Of a DNA stretch of 39,778 nt, positions 24,321-31,347 are shown piece by piece. Origin of the DNA: Chryseosolibacter sp040902445. GTDB lineage: Bacteria > Bacteroidota > Bacteroidia > Cytophagales > Cyclobacteriaceae. The position numbers and the translations under genes were made by a program. The first letter of the stretch is position 1, and each line of letters starts with the position of its first letter. Location: NCBI GenBank assembly GCA_040902445.1, contig JBBDXJ010000096.1, forward strand, positions 1 through 39,778. Reading direction: 5' to 3'. A model generated the notes under the pieces. The model saw only the letters and a program-made list of their open reading frames with translations. It did not search any database and had not been told where the DNA came from.

Positions 24321-26099
24321 ATGCTTTCGCGCGATCACGTTCTAAAGTTCAGTAATTATATAAAACTTCTTTTCATTTGTCTAATCACGGTCAGCCTGTC
24401 AGGATGTAAATCCGCCACGGAACTTCCTGTTGCGGATGCAGACAATGGCGGCCTTTTTTTGCCTGGTGGGTTTGATGCCTTCGTTGTCGCCGACAGTACC
24501 GGGCGCGCACGGCATATCGCGGTAAATGACAACGGTGATATTTATGTAAAACTTAGCTCGTCGGACAAAAAGGCGGGTGGCATTATTGCACTTAGGGATA
24601 CCACAAATGATGGTCGCGCCGATATTATTATGAATATCCCGGGCATGGATGAAAGGAGAACGGGTTATGGCACGGGCATGATAATTCACAAGGGTTATCT
24701 CTATTTCAGCTCTGCCACCACCCTCTACCGAAATAAATTAACGCCGGGAAAATTAATTCCGGAAAGTGAAACGGAGGTGGTCTTGACCGACGATCATGAG
24801 CACGGCATCCACTGGCACATTACAAAACCCGTAGCATTTGATAACAAAGGCAACATCTACATTCCCTTCGGTGCTCCTTCCAATGCATGTCAGGACCTTC
24901 AGGAAACTCCTCCCAACGGCGTGCCAGGTGGTCAGGGACTTGATCCTTGCCCCGAACTTGAACTGCACGGGGGTGTCTGGAAATTTGATGCAGGCAAAAC
25001 TGGGTTAACACAAAAGGACGGTGTTGAATTTTCAACAGGCATTCGAAGCGTTGTGGCTATGGACTGGAACGCGGTTGATGAAAATTTATACATCGTCATG
25101 CACGGGAGAGATAATCTTCACAGTCTGTTTCCCAAGGTTTTTACTGCCTGGCAAAACGCGGTGTTGCCCTCCGAAGAATTCATCAAAGTAACCGAGGGAT
25201 CCAACTTTGGATGGCCGTATTGCTATTATGATCAGGTGCAGCAAAAGAAATTTCTCGCTCCTGAATACGGGGGCAATGGTACTATTGTTGGCAGATGTGA
25301 GGACATGGACCTGCCTGTCATGGGTTTTCCGGGGCATTGGGCGCCGAATGCTTTATTGTTTTACAGGGGTGACCAGTTTCCGGAACGTTACAGGAACGGC
25401 GCCTTTATAGCATTCCACGGATCCACCAACCGCACCCCCTACCCGCAGGCCGGATATTTTGTTGGATTCGTTCCCTTTGAAAACGGAAAACCAACGGGCG
25501 AATGGGAGGTTTTTGCGGATGGTTTTGCGGAAGTAGATACTATCGTAAATACCAGCGATGCAGTGCATCGACCGATGGGCCTTGCGACCGGACCTGACGG
25601 GTCGCTCTACATCACCGATTCAAGGAAGGGCAAGATATGGCGCGTAATGTACAAGAGCGACCCTGAAGATTTCGCTCCGGCTCAGCTGGCGGAAATGGAA
25701 TTGAGAAAATCCTTACCCCATATCAGAACACCTGATGAAGTAAATGATGATCTGCAAAAAAACCTGGCAAAAGATCAAAAACTTTACAATACATTTTGCG
25801 GCACCTGTCACCAGCAAAATGGGAGAGGCGCACGTGGTCGCATGCCACCCCTTACCCGTACTGACTGGGTTGCAGGAAATAAGGCAAGGTTGATCAATAT
25901 TGTGCTCAACGGCTTGCAAGGCCCGATCGAAGTCAACGGTGAAACCTATAACAGCGTGATGCCAGCGCACCGTTTCTTAACTGACGATGAGATTTCCATT
26001 GTCTTAACCTATATCCGCAAAAGTTTTGGCAATGAAGCCAGTGCCGTGAGCGCGGAAGAAGTTAAGGCGGTGAGAGATAAAAAAGCTGTTGGCTTTTAG
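24321..26099 (+). CDS. Sorbosone-dehydrogenase-like propeller fused to cytochrome c, copy 2
   Basis: Paralog of the gene at 21267, 592 residues. It has a clear lipobox, LSGC, with Cys29, so it is a lipoprotein, which copy 1 is not. The propeller (about residues 45-445) repeats the same landmarks: TGIRSVVAMDWN, EGSNFGWPYCYYD, HGSTNRTPYPQAGY and RPMGLATGPDGSLYI. The cytochrome c domain has CGTCH at 493-497 and probable axial Met547. Differences from copy 1 gather in the substrate side, for example DHEHGIHWH at 158-166 and the extra RCEDMD loop at 325-330. Both copies may use different substrates or electron acceptors. The end of the gene runs into a word repeat that supplies its last residues and stop. 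Confidence 0.87.
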   Translation: MLSRDHVLKFSNYIKLLFICLITVSLSGCKSATELPVADADNGGLFLPGGFDAFVVADSTGRARHIAVNDNGDIYVKLSSSDKKAGGIIALRDTTNDGRADIIMNIPGMDERRTGYGTGMIIHKGYLYFSSATTLYRNKLTPGKLIPESETEVVLTDDHEHGIHWHITKPVAFDNKGNIYIPFGAPSNACQDLQETPPNGVPGGQGLDPCPELELHGGVWKFDAGKTGLTQKDGVEFSTGIRSVVAMDWNAVDENLYIVMHGRDNLHSLFPKVFTAWQNAVLPSEEFIKVTEGSNFGWPYCYYDQVQQKKFLAPEYGGNGTIVGRCEDMDLPVMGFPGHWAPNALLFYRGDQFPERYRNGAFIAFHGSTNRTPYPQAGYFVGFVPFENGKPTGEWEVFADGFAEVDTIVNTSDAVHRPMGLATGPDGSLYITDSRKGKIWRVMYKSDPEDFAPAQLAEMELRKSLPHIRTPDEVNDDLQKNLAKDQKLYNTFCGTCHQQNGRGARGRMPPLTRTDWVAGNKARLINIVLNGLQGPIEVNGETYNSVMPAHRFLTDDEISIVLTYIRKSFGNEASAVSAEEVKAVRDKKAVGF

Positions 26100-26107
26100 C
26101 TGTTGGC
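26084..26107. repeat. Word repeat crossing the stop codon of a dehydrogenase gene
   Basis: AGCTGTTGGC occurs at 26084-26093 and 26098-26107. The stop codon TAG (26097-26099) lies between and within the copies, so the last codons of the gene are made of repeat sequence. Confidence 0.75.
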
Positions 26108-26241
26108 CTTTGGCAGGATTCATTTACGAATGACGAATTTAGGGACGACTGAGCGTAAGCGAAGGCTCAAGGGAGTAAGGTAGAGATTGTCAGATCAAGC
26201 AACGCAATGACGTTGAAGGAAAAGTATTAGATCCCGAATTG

Positions 26242-26296
26242 TCAACTGCCCAATTGCCTGCCCGACGAAGCTTTAGCGCAGGCGGGTCAACTGCCA
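26242..26296. repeat. Hairpin flanked by 10-base direct repeats
   Basis: GTCAACTGCC is found at 26242-26251 and again at 26287-26296. Between them GCCTGC (26257-26262) can pair with GCAGGC (26279-26284). The unit lies between convergent genes and five bases from the end of the methyltransferase gene. It may act as a transcription end, but lacks a T-run. Confidence 0.6.
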
Positions 26297-26300
26297 AAAT

Positions 26301-27050
26301 TTATTTAGAAACTTCAACCAACCAATCCCACGGATAGGGTTCCCTGAGCCACCTGGGTGGCGCCTCGAATTCCGTTGTCCATTCATACTCGATCCGGTCG
26401 ATTTTTTCAACCTTAAAACCGGCTTCTTTGAAAATGACCTGAAGTTCCGGATGGGAGTAATGTTTGGTTGTTACGCCGTCAATCTTGATCAGGCCCTGGA
26501 ATAGATCGCGCTTGCTTCCGCTAAAATAACTGAATTCAGTATCCGGAATATCAGCGGGTTTAACACCCTCCATCTTGTTCCATTCTATGAGGCGCCATGC
26601 ATAAAAGAGAATGGAGTCCAGGGACGGAACTACAAAGATTGCACCTGAATTTTTCTTCAATGCCTTATAGGCATTATTGATCATGGCAACATTCTTTTCA
26701 AGTTCCGGAAGCAGCATCACATTGCAGCAAAAGCCAAATTCCGCCTGCGGAAGTTTAAGGTCAGGATCCGTCAGATCAACTTTCTGGAATTCGATATTTT
26801 TGTATTGATCGTTTGCGGCGATGTTGAGACATTTATCGGAAATGTCAACAGCAAATACTTTCTTAAACGCTGGTGAAAGATATGGGAATGCTTTGCCTAT
26901 ACCACAACCGAGGTCGATAGCCGAGTGATCTTTATTGGCATATTTCCCAAAATAAACCGGTAATTTTTTTTCCTTGTCACTCCTGAATACATCAAAGATC
27001 TCGTCTTCATAGCTGTGCGCAATTTTATTCCAATGCGATTCCTCATTCAT
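26301..27050 (-). CDS. Class I SAM-dependent methyltransferase
   Basis: Cytoplasmic protein of 249 residues. Motif I reads AIDLGCGIGKAF (about residues 44-55), and the acidic residue binding the SAM ribose is Asp69 in FAVDIS. FQKVDLTDPDL supplies the adenine-binding acidic site, and FGFCCNVMLLPELEK the post-motif strand. The N-terminus (HWNKIAHSYEDEIF) is the usual opening of the methyltransferase_11/25 group. The C-terminal third (HPELQVIFKEAGFKVEKIDRIEYEW) is the common lid and last strands. Nothing tells the acceptor; small molecules are likely from the family. It is convergent with the dehydrogenase gene and divergent from the glycosidase-like gene. Confidence 0.88.
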   Translation of the reverse strand: MNEESHWNKIAHSYEDEIFDVFRSDKEKKLPVYFGKYANKDHSAIDLGCGIGKAFPYLSPAFKKVFAVDISDKCLNIAANDQYKNIEFQKVDLTDPDLKLPQAEFGFCCNVMLLPELEKNVAMINNAYKALKKNSGAIFVVPSLDSILFYAWRLIEWNKMEGVKPADIPDTEFSYFSGSKRDLFQGLIKIDGVTTKHYSHPELQVIFKEAGFKVEKIDRIEYEWTTEFEAPPRWLREPYPWDWLVEVSK

Positions 27051-27508
27051 GCGGCCGGGATTAGGTGGATTAAATTCTCATTAGAGCTAATATTTCGATG
27101 GTTATAAAAATCGCACAAAGGTCATTCTTCATCGAGGGTTTGGTCAGGAACAACTTCAAATATATTAATTTGATCTCTTGATTGGATATCAAAATCATTA
27201 AAAGTTTTACATGCATGCTCATTGACTGGCGCCGTAGCTGCAATTGAATATTTACCGAATGAAAAATTATTGTGTAAAATTTACAGACTTGTTTTTTGCT
27301 TCCGCGTATGGTATTGGTAAATGATAAAATATATGCTAACTTCATTTATATCAAAACCAAACCCCAGGACTTATGAACTCTAAAGTTTTTTTTTACCGGT
27401 CGACCGTTGTAAGGATTGAGTTAGACTAGCCGGTCACACATGTGGTGGTGATGTCAAATCAATTAATTCTTTCGTTTAATTTTTTGACACATTAATTTAT
27501 TTAAAGTA
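27051..27508. other. Divergent gap between methyltransferase and glycosidase-like genes
   Basis: No supported gene; a 91-residue minus-strand frame at 27070-27345 is A/T-rich noise without signal or domain. An 8-bp palindrome CACATGTG lies near 27437-27444. No promoter of the TAnnTTTG type with good spacing was found for either gene. Confidence 0.45.
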
Positions 27509-28573
27509 TTGAGATCTCTTTTAATCTTTTCGATTGCCTTTTTTCACTGCCTGGCGTTAACCGCACAAGGTTCTGAACGCCCCTTCACAAAAGGTGTTTA
27601 TGGGGATCCGGGTGCATTCCTGAAAAACGGGATGACTTTTAAATCCCTTGGCATCAATGCGATCTTTGTAAGAAGCGCTTCCCTCAATGGCGATATTTAT
27701 AAAACTGCGAAAGGAGAAAATGTTCGCGTGTATGTGGAATTCCCCACCTTGAATGGAAAGGATTATCTCGTTGACCACCCGGAAGCCTGGCCCATAAATG
27801 AAAAAGGTGAACGCGCCCCTGCTGCAGACTGGTTTATGGGGATCTGTCTTACGGATCCGGGATTTCGAAGTCACCGTGAGCAAGAATTGCGAAACCTGCT
27901 AAAGGATTACGCTGTTGATGGCATCTGGCTAGACTATCTCCACTGGCACGCCCAGTTTGAAACTCCAAATCCAATTTTGCCCGAAACCTGTTTTTGCGAC
28001 CGCTGCATCCTTCAGTTTGAGAAGGAAATGTCAGTTGACGTCCCTCCCGGAGATACCGGAGCAAAAGCAAAGTGGATCCTTTCAGCGTCAGACTCATCCT
28101 GGAGGCGCTGGAGGAGCAGGGTATTGAATGACTGGGTAAGTGACATGAAAGCGATTGTTAAAGAACGCCGGCCCGGTGCGATTTTGGGTATATACTATTG
28201 CCCGTGGTACCCTGATGATTTTGACGGCGCCCATTACAGGATCCTCGGGTTGGACATGAAGGAATTAGCTCGCATTGCGGATGTTTTTTCTCCCATGCTG
28301 TACCATCAGATGATGGACAGGCCGCCCGACTGGGTGGCGGAATACGTCAATAGGCTGGATGAGGCAGGTATCACCAATGGAACAAAACCTCTTATCTGGC
28401 CCATCGTTCAAGCCCACAGTAAACCGGGAATCATCACTACCGAGGAGTTCCGCCAGGTGATGTGGAACGGCTCCCGCGCGCCATCTTCAGGAATAATGAT
28501 GTTTACCCTGCATTCTATGATCAGCGAACCAGGTAAACTGGAGGTAATGAAAGACCTGTTCCGGAAAAAATAG
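27509..28573 (+). CDS. Secreted glycoside-hydrolase-like TIM-barrel protein
   Basis: Protein of 354 residues. The start is TTG 27509: an in-frame stop at 27485 leaves no other start before the signal peptide RSLLIFSIAFFHCLALTAQ. The rest reads as a beta/alpha barrel of the hypothetical glycosyl hydrolase type: SLGINAIFV on an early strand, VRVYVEFPTLNG, DGIWLDYLHWH with Asp and Tyr-x-His near the centre, AILGIYYCPWY, and VFSPMLYHQM. The CFCDRC motif after PETC resembles the metal- or disulfide-like cluster of GHL6-type relatives; I am unsure of the exact subfamily. It is probably periplasmic and acts on a glycan. It stands alone and belongs to a region of carbohydrate-related genes. Confidence 0.72.
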   Translation: MRSLLIFSIAFFHCLALTAQGSERPFTKGVYGDPGAFLKNGMTFKSLGINAIFVRSASLNGDIYKTAKGENVRVYVEFPTLNGKDYLVDHPEAWPINEKGERAPAADWFMGICLTDPGFRSHREQELRNLLKDYAVDGIWLDYLHWHAQFETPNPILPETCFCDRCILQFEKEMSVDVPPGDTGAKAKWILSASDSSWRRWRSRVLNDWVSDMKAIVKERRPGAILGIYYCPWYPDDFDGAHYRILGLDMKELARIADVFSPMLYHQMMDRPPDWVAEYVNRLDEAGITNGTKPLIWPIVQAHSKPGIITTEEFRQVMWNGSRAPSSGIMMFTLHSMISEPGKLEVMKDLFRKK

Positions 28574-28661
28574 GTGGATATCGCGGGTATCCTGATTTCA
28601 ATAAACCGAAAAACTCGTAAAAGACATCAAATAATAATTATTCTGTTTGCTTTTCTCCTAA

Positions 28662-28913
28662 ATGGAATTAAATCAGCAGAAAAGTGTTACCTTAATGGGC
28701 GGAATACCCAAATTAATTACAGTGAATATGACCATATTGAGAAGTTGGCGCGAACAAAAAATAATGCTCAAACGCAGATATCCTTTCCTGAATGACGAGG
28801 ATTTTATCTTTGAGGAAGGAAATAAGGATACCATGCTTAAACGTTTGCAGGCAAAATTGAATAAAAGTGCCTCAGAGTTGGAGTCGCTTTTTGCAGAACT
28901 ACAGCTTTATTAG
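28662..28913 (+). CDS. CsbD-like small stress protein
   Basis: Protein of 83 residues. The core SWREQKIMLKRRYPFLNDEDFIFEEGNKDTMLKRLQAKLNKS (about residues 28-69) follows the CsbD pattern of W-x-x-x-K-x-x-x-K-x-x-x-x-x-L-T-x-x-D followed by E-G-K-x-x-x-x-x-x-x-L-Q. CsbD proteins are small general-stress proteins of unknown action. The N-terminal 20 residues are not conserved, so the start could be at an internal ATG (MTILRSWREQ, 28728). It follows the glycosidase-like gene by 88 bases but is probably a separate unit. An overlapping frame at 28574-28795 lacks coding character and is not called. Confidence 0.62.
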   Translation: MELNQQKSVTLMGGIPKLITVNMTILRSWREQKIMLKRRYPFLNDEDFIFEEGNKDTMLKRLQAKLNKSASELESLFAELQLY

Positions 28914-29023
28914 AAATAACGTCTTTCAGGTCCCCCAAATATATCCTGCCCGTCAATATCATATCCCCATTCCTCTGGGTATATTGAGTATTGTTCAGTA
29001 ATTCCCCACTTAACCCTTCATTT

Positions 29024-29551
29024 ATGAAAATGGCAGTTCTCGTGCTTTTACTGGCCGGTTTATTAACAGGCTGCGACCAAAAGAATCCCGAAAAAAAAAC
29101 GTCCGATGATGAATCTGTTGCGCTCCCGTTCGAAGTGACCTACAAAGGTACTCCAGAGATCGGCAGTATGAAAAACGTTCAGACGGTCATGGAATGGAAT
29201 AAACGGTTTTCACAATTGAACTTTAATGTAGGCGACCTGCTTGCCGACACCGTAACTTTCCACCTGGCTGATGGTTTTGAGATGACCGCGCCGCGGGACT
29301 CGGCGATTGCTTTTGTCACCGCGTTTGCCGCAAATATTTCCCAAATCGATGTTATATATACCGCGGCAGTTCCCGTTAACATGGCTGGTCAAGGCCATGA
29401 ATGGGTATTTTCGTGGACCACGGAAACCTATACGTCCAAAGATAGTAAAGGTGAAAAGGTGTTCTTTCATGAAGACTACAGGCTGGAAGGAGGAAAGATC
29501 CGGGAAGTTTTTCAATACGCTCGTCAGCCACCACCACCTGCGGCTAAATAA
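29024..29551 (+). CDS. NTF2/SnoaL-like lipoprotein of unknown function
   Basis: Protein of 175 residues from ATG 29024, with a lipoprotein signal whose lipobox is LTGC (LLLAGLLTGCDQKNP). An upstream ATG at 28991 would add 11 polar residues before the signal and is not used. After a Lys/Ser/Asp-rich linker comes a domain with the strand order of NTF2/SnoaL-like folds: FHLADGFEMTAPRDSAIAFVTAF, then VIYTAAVPVNM, VFSWTTETYTSK, VFFHEDYRLEGGKIREVFQY. Such folds often bind small ligands, but the role is open. It is monocistronic and followed by a strong terminator. The Pro-rich end (PPPPAAK) is disordered. Confidence 0.72.
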   Translation: MKMAVLVLLLAGLLTGCDQKNPEKKTSDDESVALPFEVTYKGTPEIGSMKNVQTVMEWNKRFSQLNFNVGDLLADTVTFHLADGFEMTAPRDSAIAFVTAFAANISQIDVIYTAAVPVNMAGQGHEWVFSWTTETYTSKDSKGEKVFFHEDYRLEGGKIREVFQYARQPPPPAAK

Positions 29552-29575
29552 GCGACCAAAAATCATTTTAATAAC

Positions 29576-29602
29576 AGGGCCCTGTCTGCACAGGGCTCTT
29601 TT
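29576..29602 (+). terminator. Rho-independent terminator after the lipoprotein gene
   Basis: AGGGCCCTGT (29576-29585) pairs with ACAGGGCTCT (29590-29599) around the tetraloop CTGC: a ten-base-pair stem with one G-U pair. It is followed by TTTTCTCTT, a fair U-tract. It lies 24 bases after the stop codon. Confidence 0.88.
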
Positions 29603-29665
29603 CTCTTCCGCTATTTTTACAGGCTAAATTTCAAGGATATTACAGACATTGTTAATATTATCCAC

Positions 29666-30472
29666 ATGGACGTCTTAAAGACCATCGCATGGGTATTTGT
29701 CACAATTTATTGCATCATCATTATTCTACTTTACACCTTTCAAACGAAATTAATTTTTTATCCGGGTGTGTTGGACCGCGACTTTAGATTCAAGCTGGGT
29801 CCAAAAGGGGAGGAGATATTCCTCACCACTGTGGATGGTGAACAAATCAACGGCCTTTTTTTTGGTAATGACAGCAGCGATGTAATTCTTTACTTTCACG
29901 GAAACGCGGGCGATCTCAGCGGTTGGCAATTTGTAGCAGAAGACTTTACCGACCTCGGCTACAATTTTATTATCATTGATTACCGCGGTTATGGTAAAAG
30001 TTCCGGGAAACTTTCCGAAAAAGGTTTGTACATGGATGCGGACGCCGCATTTCATTTTCTCATTGAAAAAGGATTTTCCCCTGACAATATTCTCATATAC
30101 GGGAGATCAATCGGCGCAGGTATTGCAGTAGACCTGGGCTCCAGAAAAAAATGCAAGGGTTTGATCCTTGAAGCACCGTTCACTTCATTCTCAAGACTGG
30201 CCAATGAAAAATTTCCAGTCTTCTTCCCATCCCTGTATCTGAAATTCAGATTTGATAATTTTGAGAAAATTAATAGTGTGAAATGTCCCGTAATTTTTCT
30301 TCATGGCTCAAACGATTCACTCATACCCTCATCCCACTCTGAAAAACTCTTTGAACATTTTACCGGTAAGAAGAAAATGATAATAGTTGATCGCGGATCC
30401 CATAATGATCTAAATGCGTTCAGGCAATATGAAGAATTTCTCAAGGATGTGATGCCCTCTTTTTTTGAATGA
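29666..30472 (+). CDS. Membrane-anchored alpha/beta hydrolase
   Basis: Protein of 268 residues. An N-terminal transmembrane helix (about residues 4-25) anchors it. The hydrolase core has oxyanion motif HGNAGD at 78-83, nucleophile Ser148 in YGRSIGAG, acid Asp217 in HGSNDSLIP and base His246 in GSHNDL, a complete triad. This layout (LIFYPG directly after the helix, short lid) matches the ABHD13/BEM46-type family found across bacteria and eukaryotes. Substrate is unknown; esters, lipids or peptides are possible. Because the catalytic part follows a single N-in helix, it probably faces the periplasm. It is a lone gene, ending 70 bases before the DUF1080 leader. A TAAATTTC box near 29624 is a weak promoter candidate. 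Confidence 0.88.
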   Translation: MDVLKTIAWVFVTIYCIIIILLYTFQTKLIFYPGVLDRDFRFKLGPKGEEIFLTTVDGEQINGLFFGNDSSDVILYFHGNAGDLSGWQFVAEDFTDLGYNFIIIDYRGYGKSSGKLSEKGLYMDADAAFHFLIEKGFSPDNILIYGRSIGAGIAVDLGSRKKCKGLILEAPFTSFSRLANEKFPVFFPSLYLKFRFDNFEKINSVKCPVIFLHGSNDSLIPSSHSEKLFEHFTGKKKMIIVDRGSHNDLNAFRQYEEFLKDVMPSFFE

Positions 30473-30477
30473 GCATT

Positions 30478-30516
30478 TAACTTAAAACTTATAACTTATT
30501 ACTTAAAACTTTTTTC
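30478..30516. repeat. A/T-rich ACTTAAAACTT word repeat
   Basis: ACTTAAAACTT occurs exactly at 30480-30490 and 30501-30511, with the related word ATAACTTATT between. It lies just upstream of the DUF1080 gene and may overlap its promoter region. Confidence 0.75.
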
Positions 30517-30544
30517 TTATTTTAGCGTCATAACTTTAAAAACT

Positions 30545-31339
30545 ATGAAAAGCTTCAGATTTTCTGATCATATTATTTTTTCATTGGCGCTGGTTTTTTG
30601 TCTGATTCCGGCCATTACGACGACTTCTTACTCGCAGGGGGTTGGTGTTGGTGCAAAACCTGAGAAGGGAGCAGAGGTATTTTTTGATGGCAGCCGTGAA
30701 ATGCTGGATAAAAAATGGACTTATTGGAAAGGACCGCGTTTTGAGGGCGAGCTGCCTATCAAGTGGCAAATTGTAAAAGACCCCGTTAACAAGGGCACAA
30801 CGCTCAATTCAAATGACCCGACCGCCGCAGGAGGAAAATACGGAACAGCAGACATTGTCACCAATAAAGAGTTCAGGGATTTTCGCGCTCATGTTGAGTT
30901 TCTCATCGTCAGTAAGGGCGGAAACAGCGGCGTATATCTTCAAAACCGTTACGAGATCCAGATCCTGGATGGCGACTCCACCAAACACGGGCTCGGTGCG
31001 ATGATAAATGAAACAGAGTCTCCATATCACGCTTACAACGGTGTGGGTAAATGGAATGCTTATGATATCGAGTTCCGCGCAGCGCGATTTAAGGATGGCA
31101 AGCTCACCGAAAAACCGATGGCCACCGTATATTTTAATGGTAAAAAAGTTCACATCAACCAGACCATCAACCAGGTGTGGGGCGGCCCGAATTCAGGTCT
31201 TGATGGTGGTAACGATGGTGGTAAAGGAATTACCGATGTGCCGGGAGGACTAAAGCTACAGGCCGAAGGACATGATGTTCTCTATCGCAACGTCTGGATA
31301 AAAGAACTCGACCTGACAACACCTGATACCGATTTTTGA
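30545..31339 (+). CDS. Secreted DUF1080 (3-keto-disaccharide hydrolase-type) protein
   Basis: Protein of 264 residues with a Sec signal (residues 1-29, ending SYSQ). The family features are EVFFDGSREMLDKKWTYW, IVTNKEFRDFRAHVEFLI, GGNSGVYLQNRYEIQILD, NAYDIEFRAARF, VYFNGKKVHIN, and the ending GLKLQAEGHDVLYRNVWIKEL. DUF1080 proteins have a concanavalin-like sandwich fold; characterised members cleave 3-keto-glycosides by an elimination or hydrolysis route after an oxidoreductase has made the 3-keto group. The Gfo/Idh/MocA genes nearby fit this. It is transcribed alone and its stop is only eight bases from the end of the convergent CehA/McbA-type gene, leaving no room for separate terminators. 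A TAACTTTA box at 30531 is a weak -7 candidate. Confidence 0.88.
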   Translation: MKSFRFSDHIIFSLALVFCLIPAITTTSYSQGVGVGAKPEKGAEVFFDGSREMLDKKWTYWKGPRFEGELPIKWQIVKDPVNKGTTLNSNDPTAAGGKYGTADIVTNKEFRDFRAHVEFLIVSKGGNSGVYLQNRYEIQILDGDSTKHGLGAMINETESPYHAYNGVGKWNAYDIEFRAARFKDGKLTEKPMATVYFNGKKVHINQTINQVWGGPNSGLDGGNDGGKGITDVPGGLKLQAEGHDVLYRNVWIKELDLTTPDTDF

Positions 31340-31347
31340 TGTAGCCT

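Noticed and set aside
27070..27345. Minus-strand frame of 91 residues behind the methyltransferase start
   Set aside because: A/T-rich, no family resemblance, no promoter; more likely intergenic.
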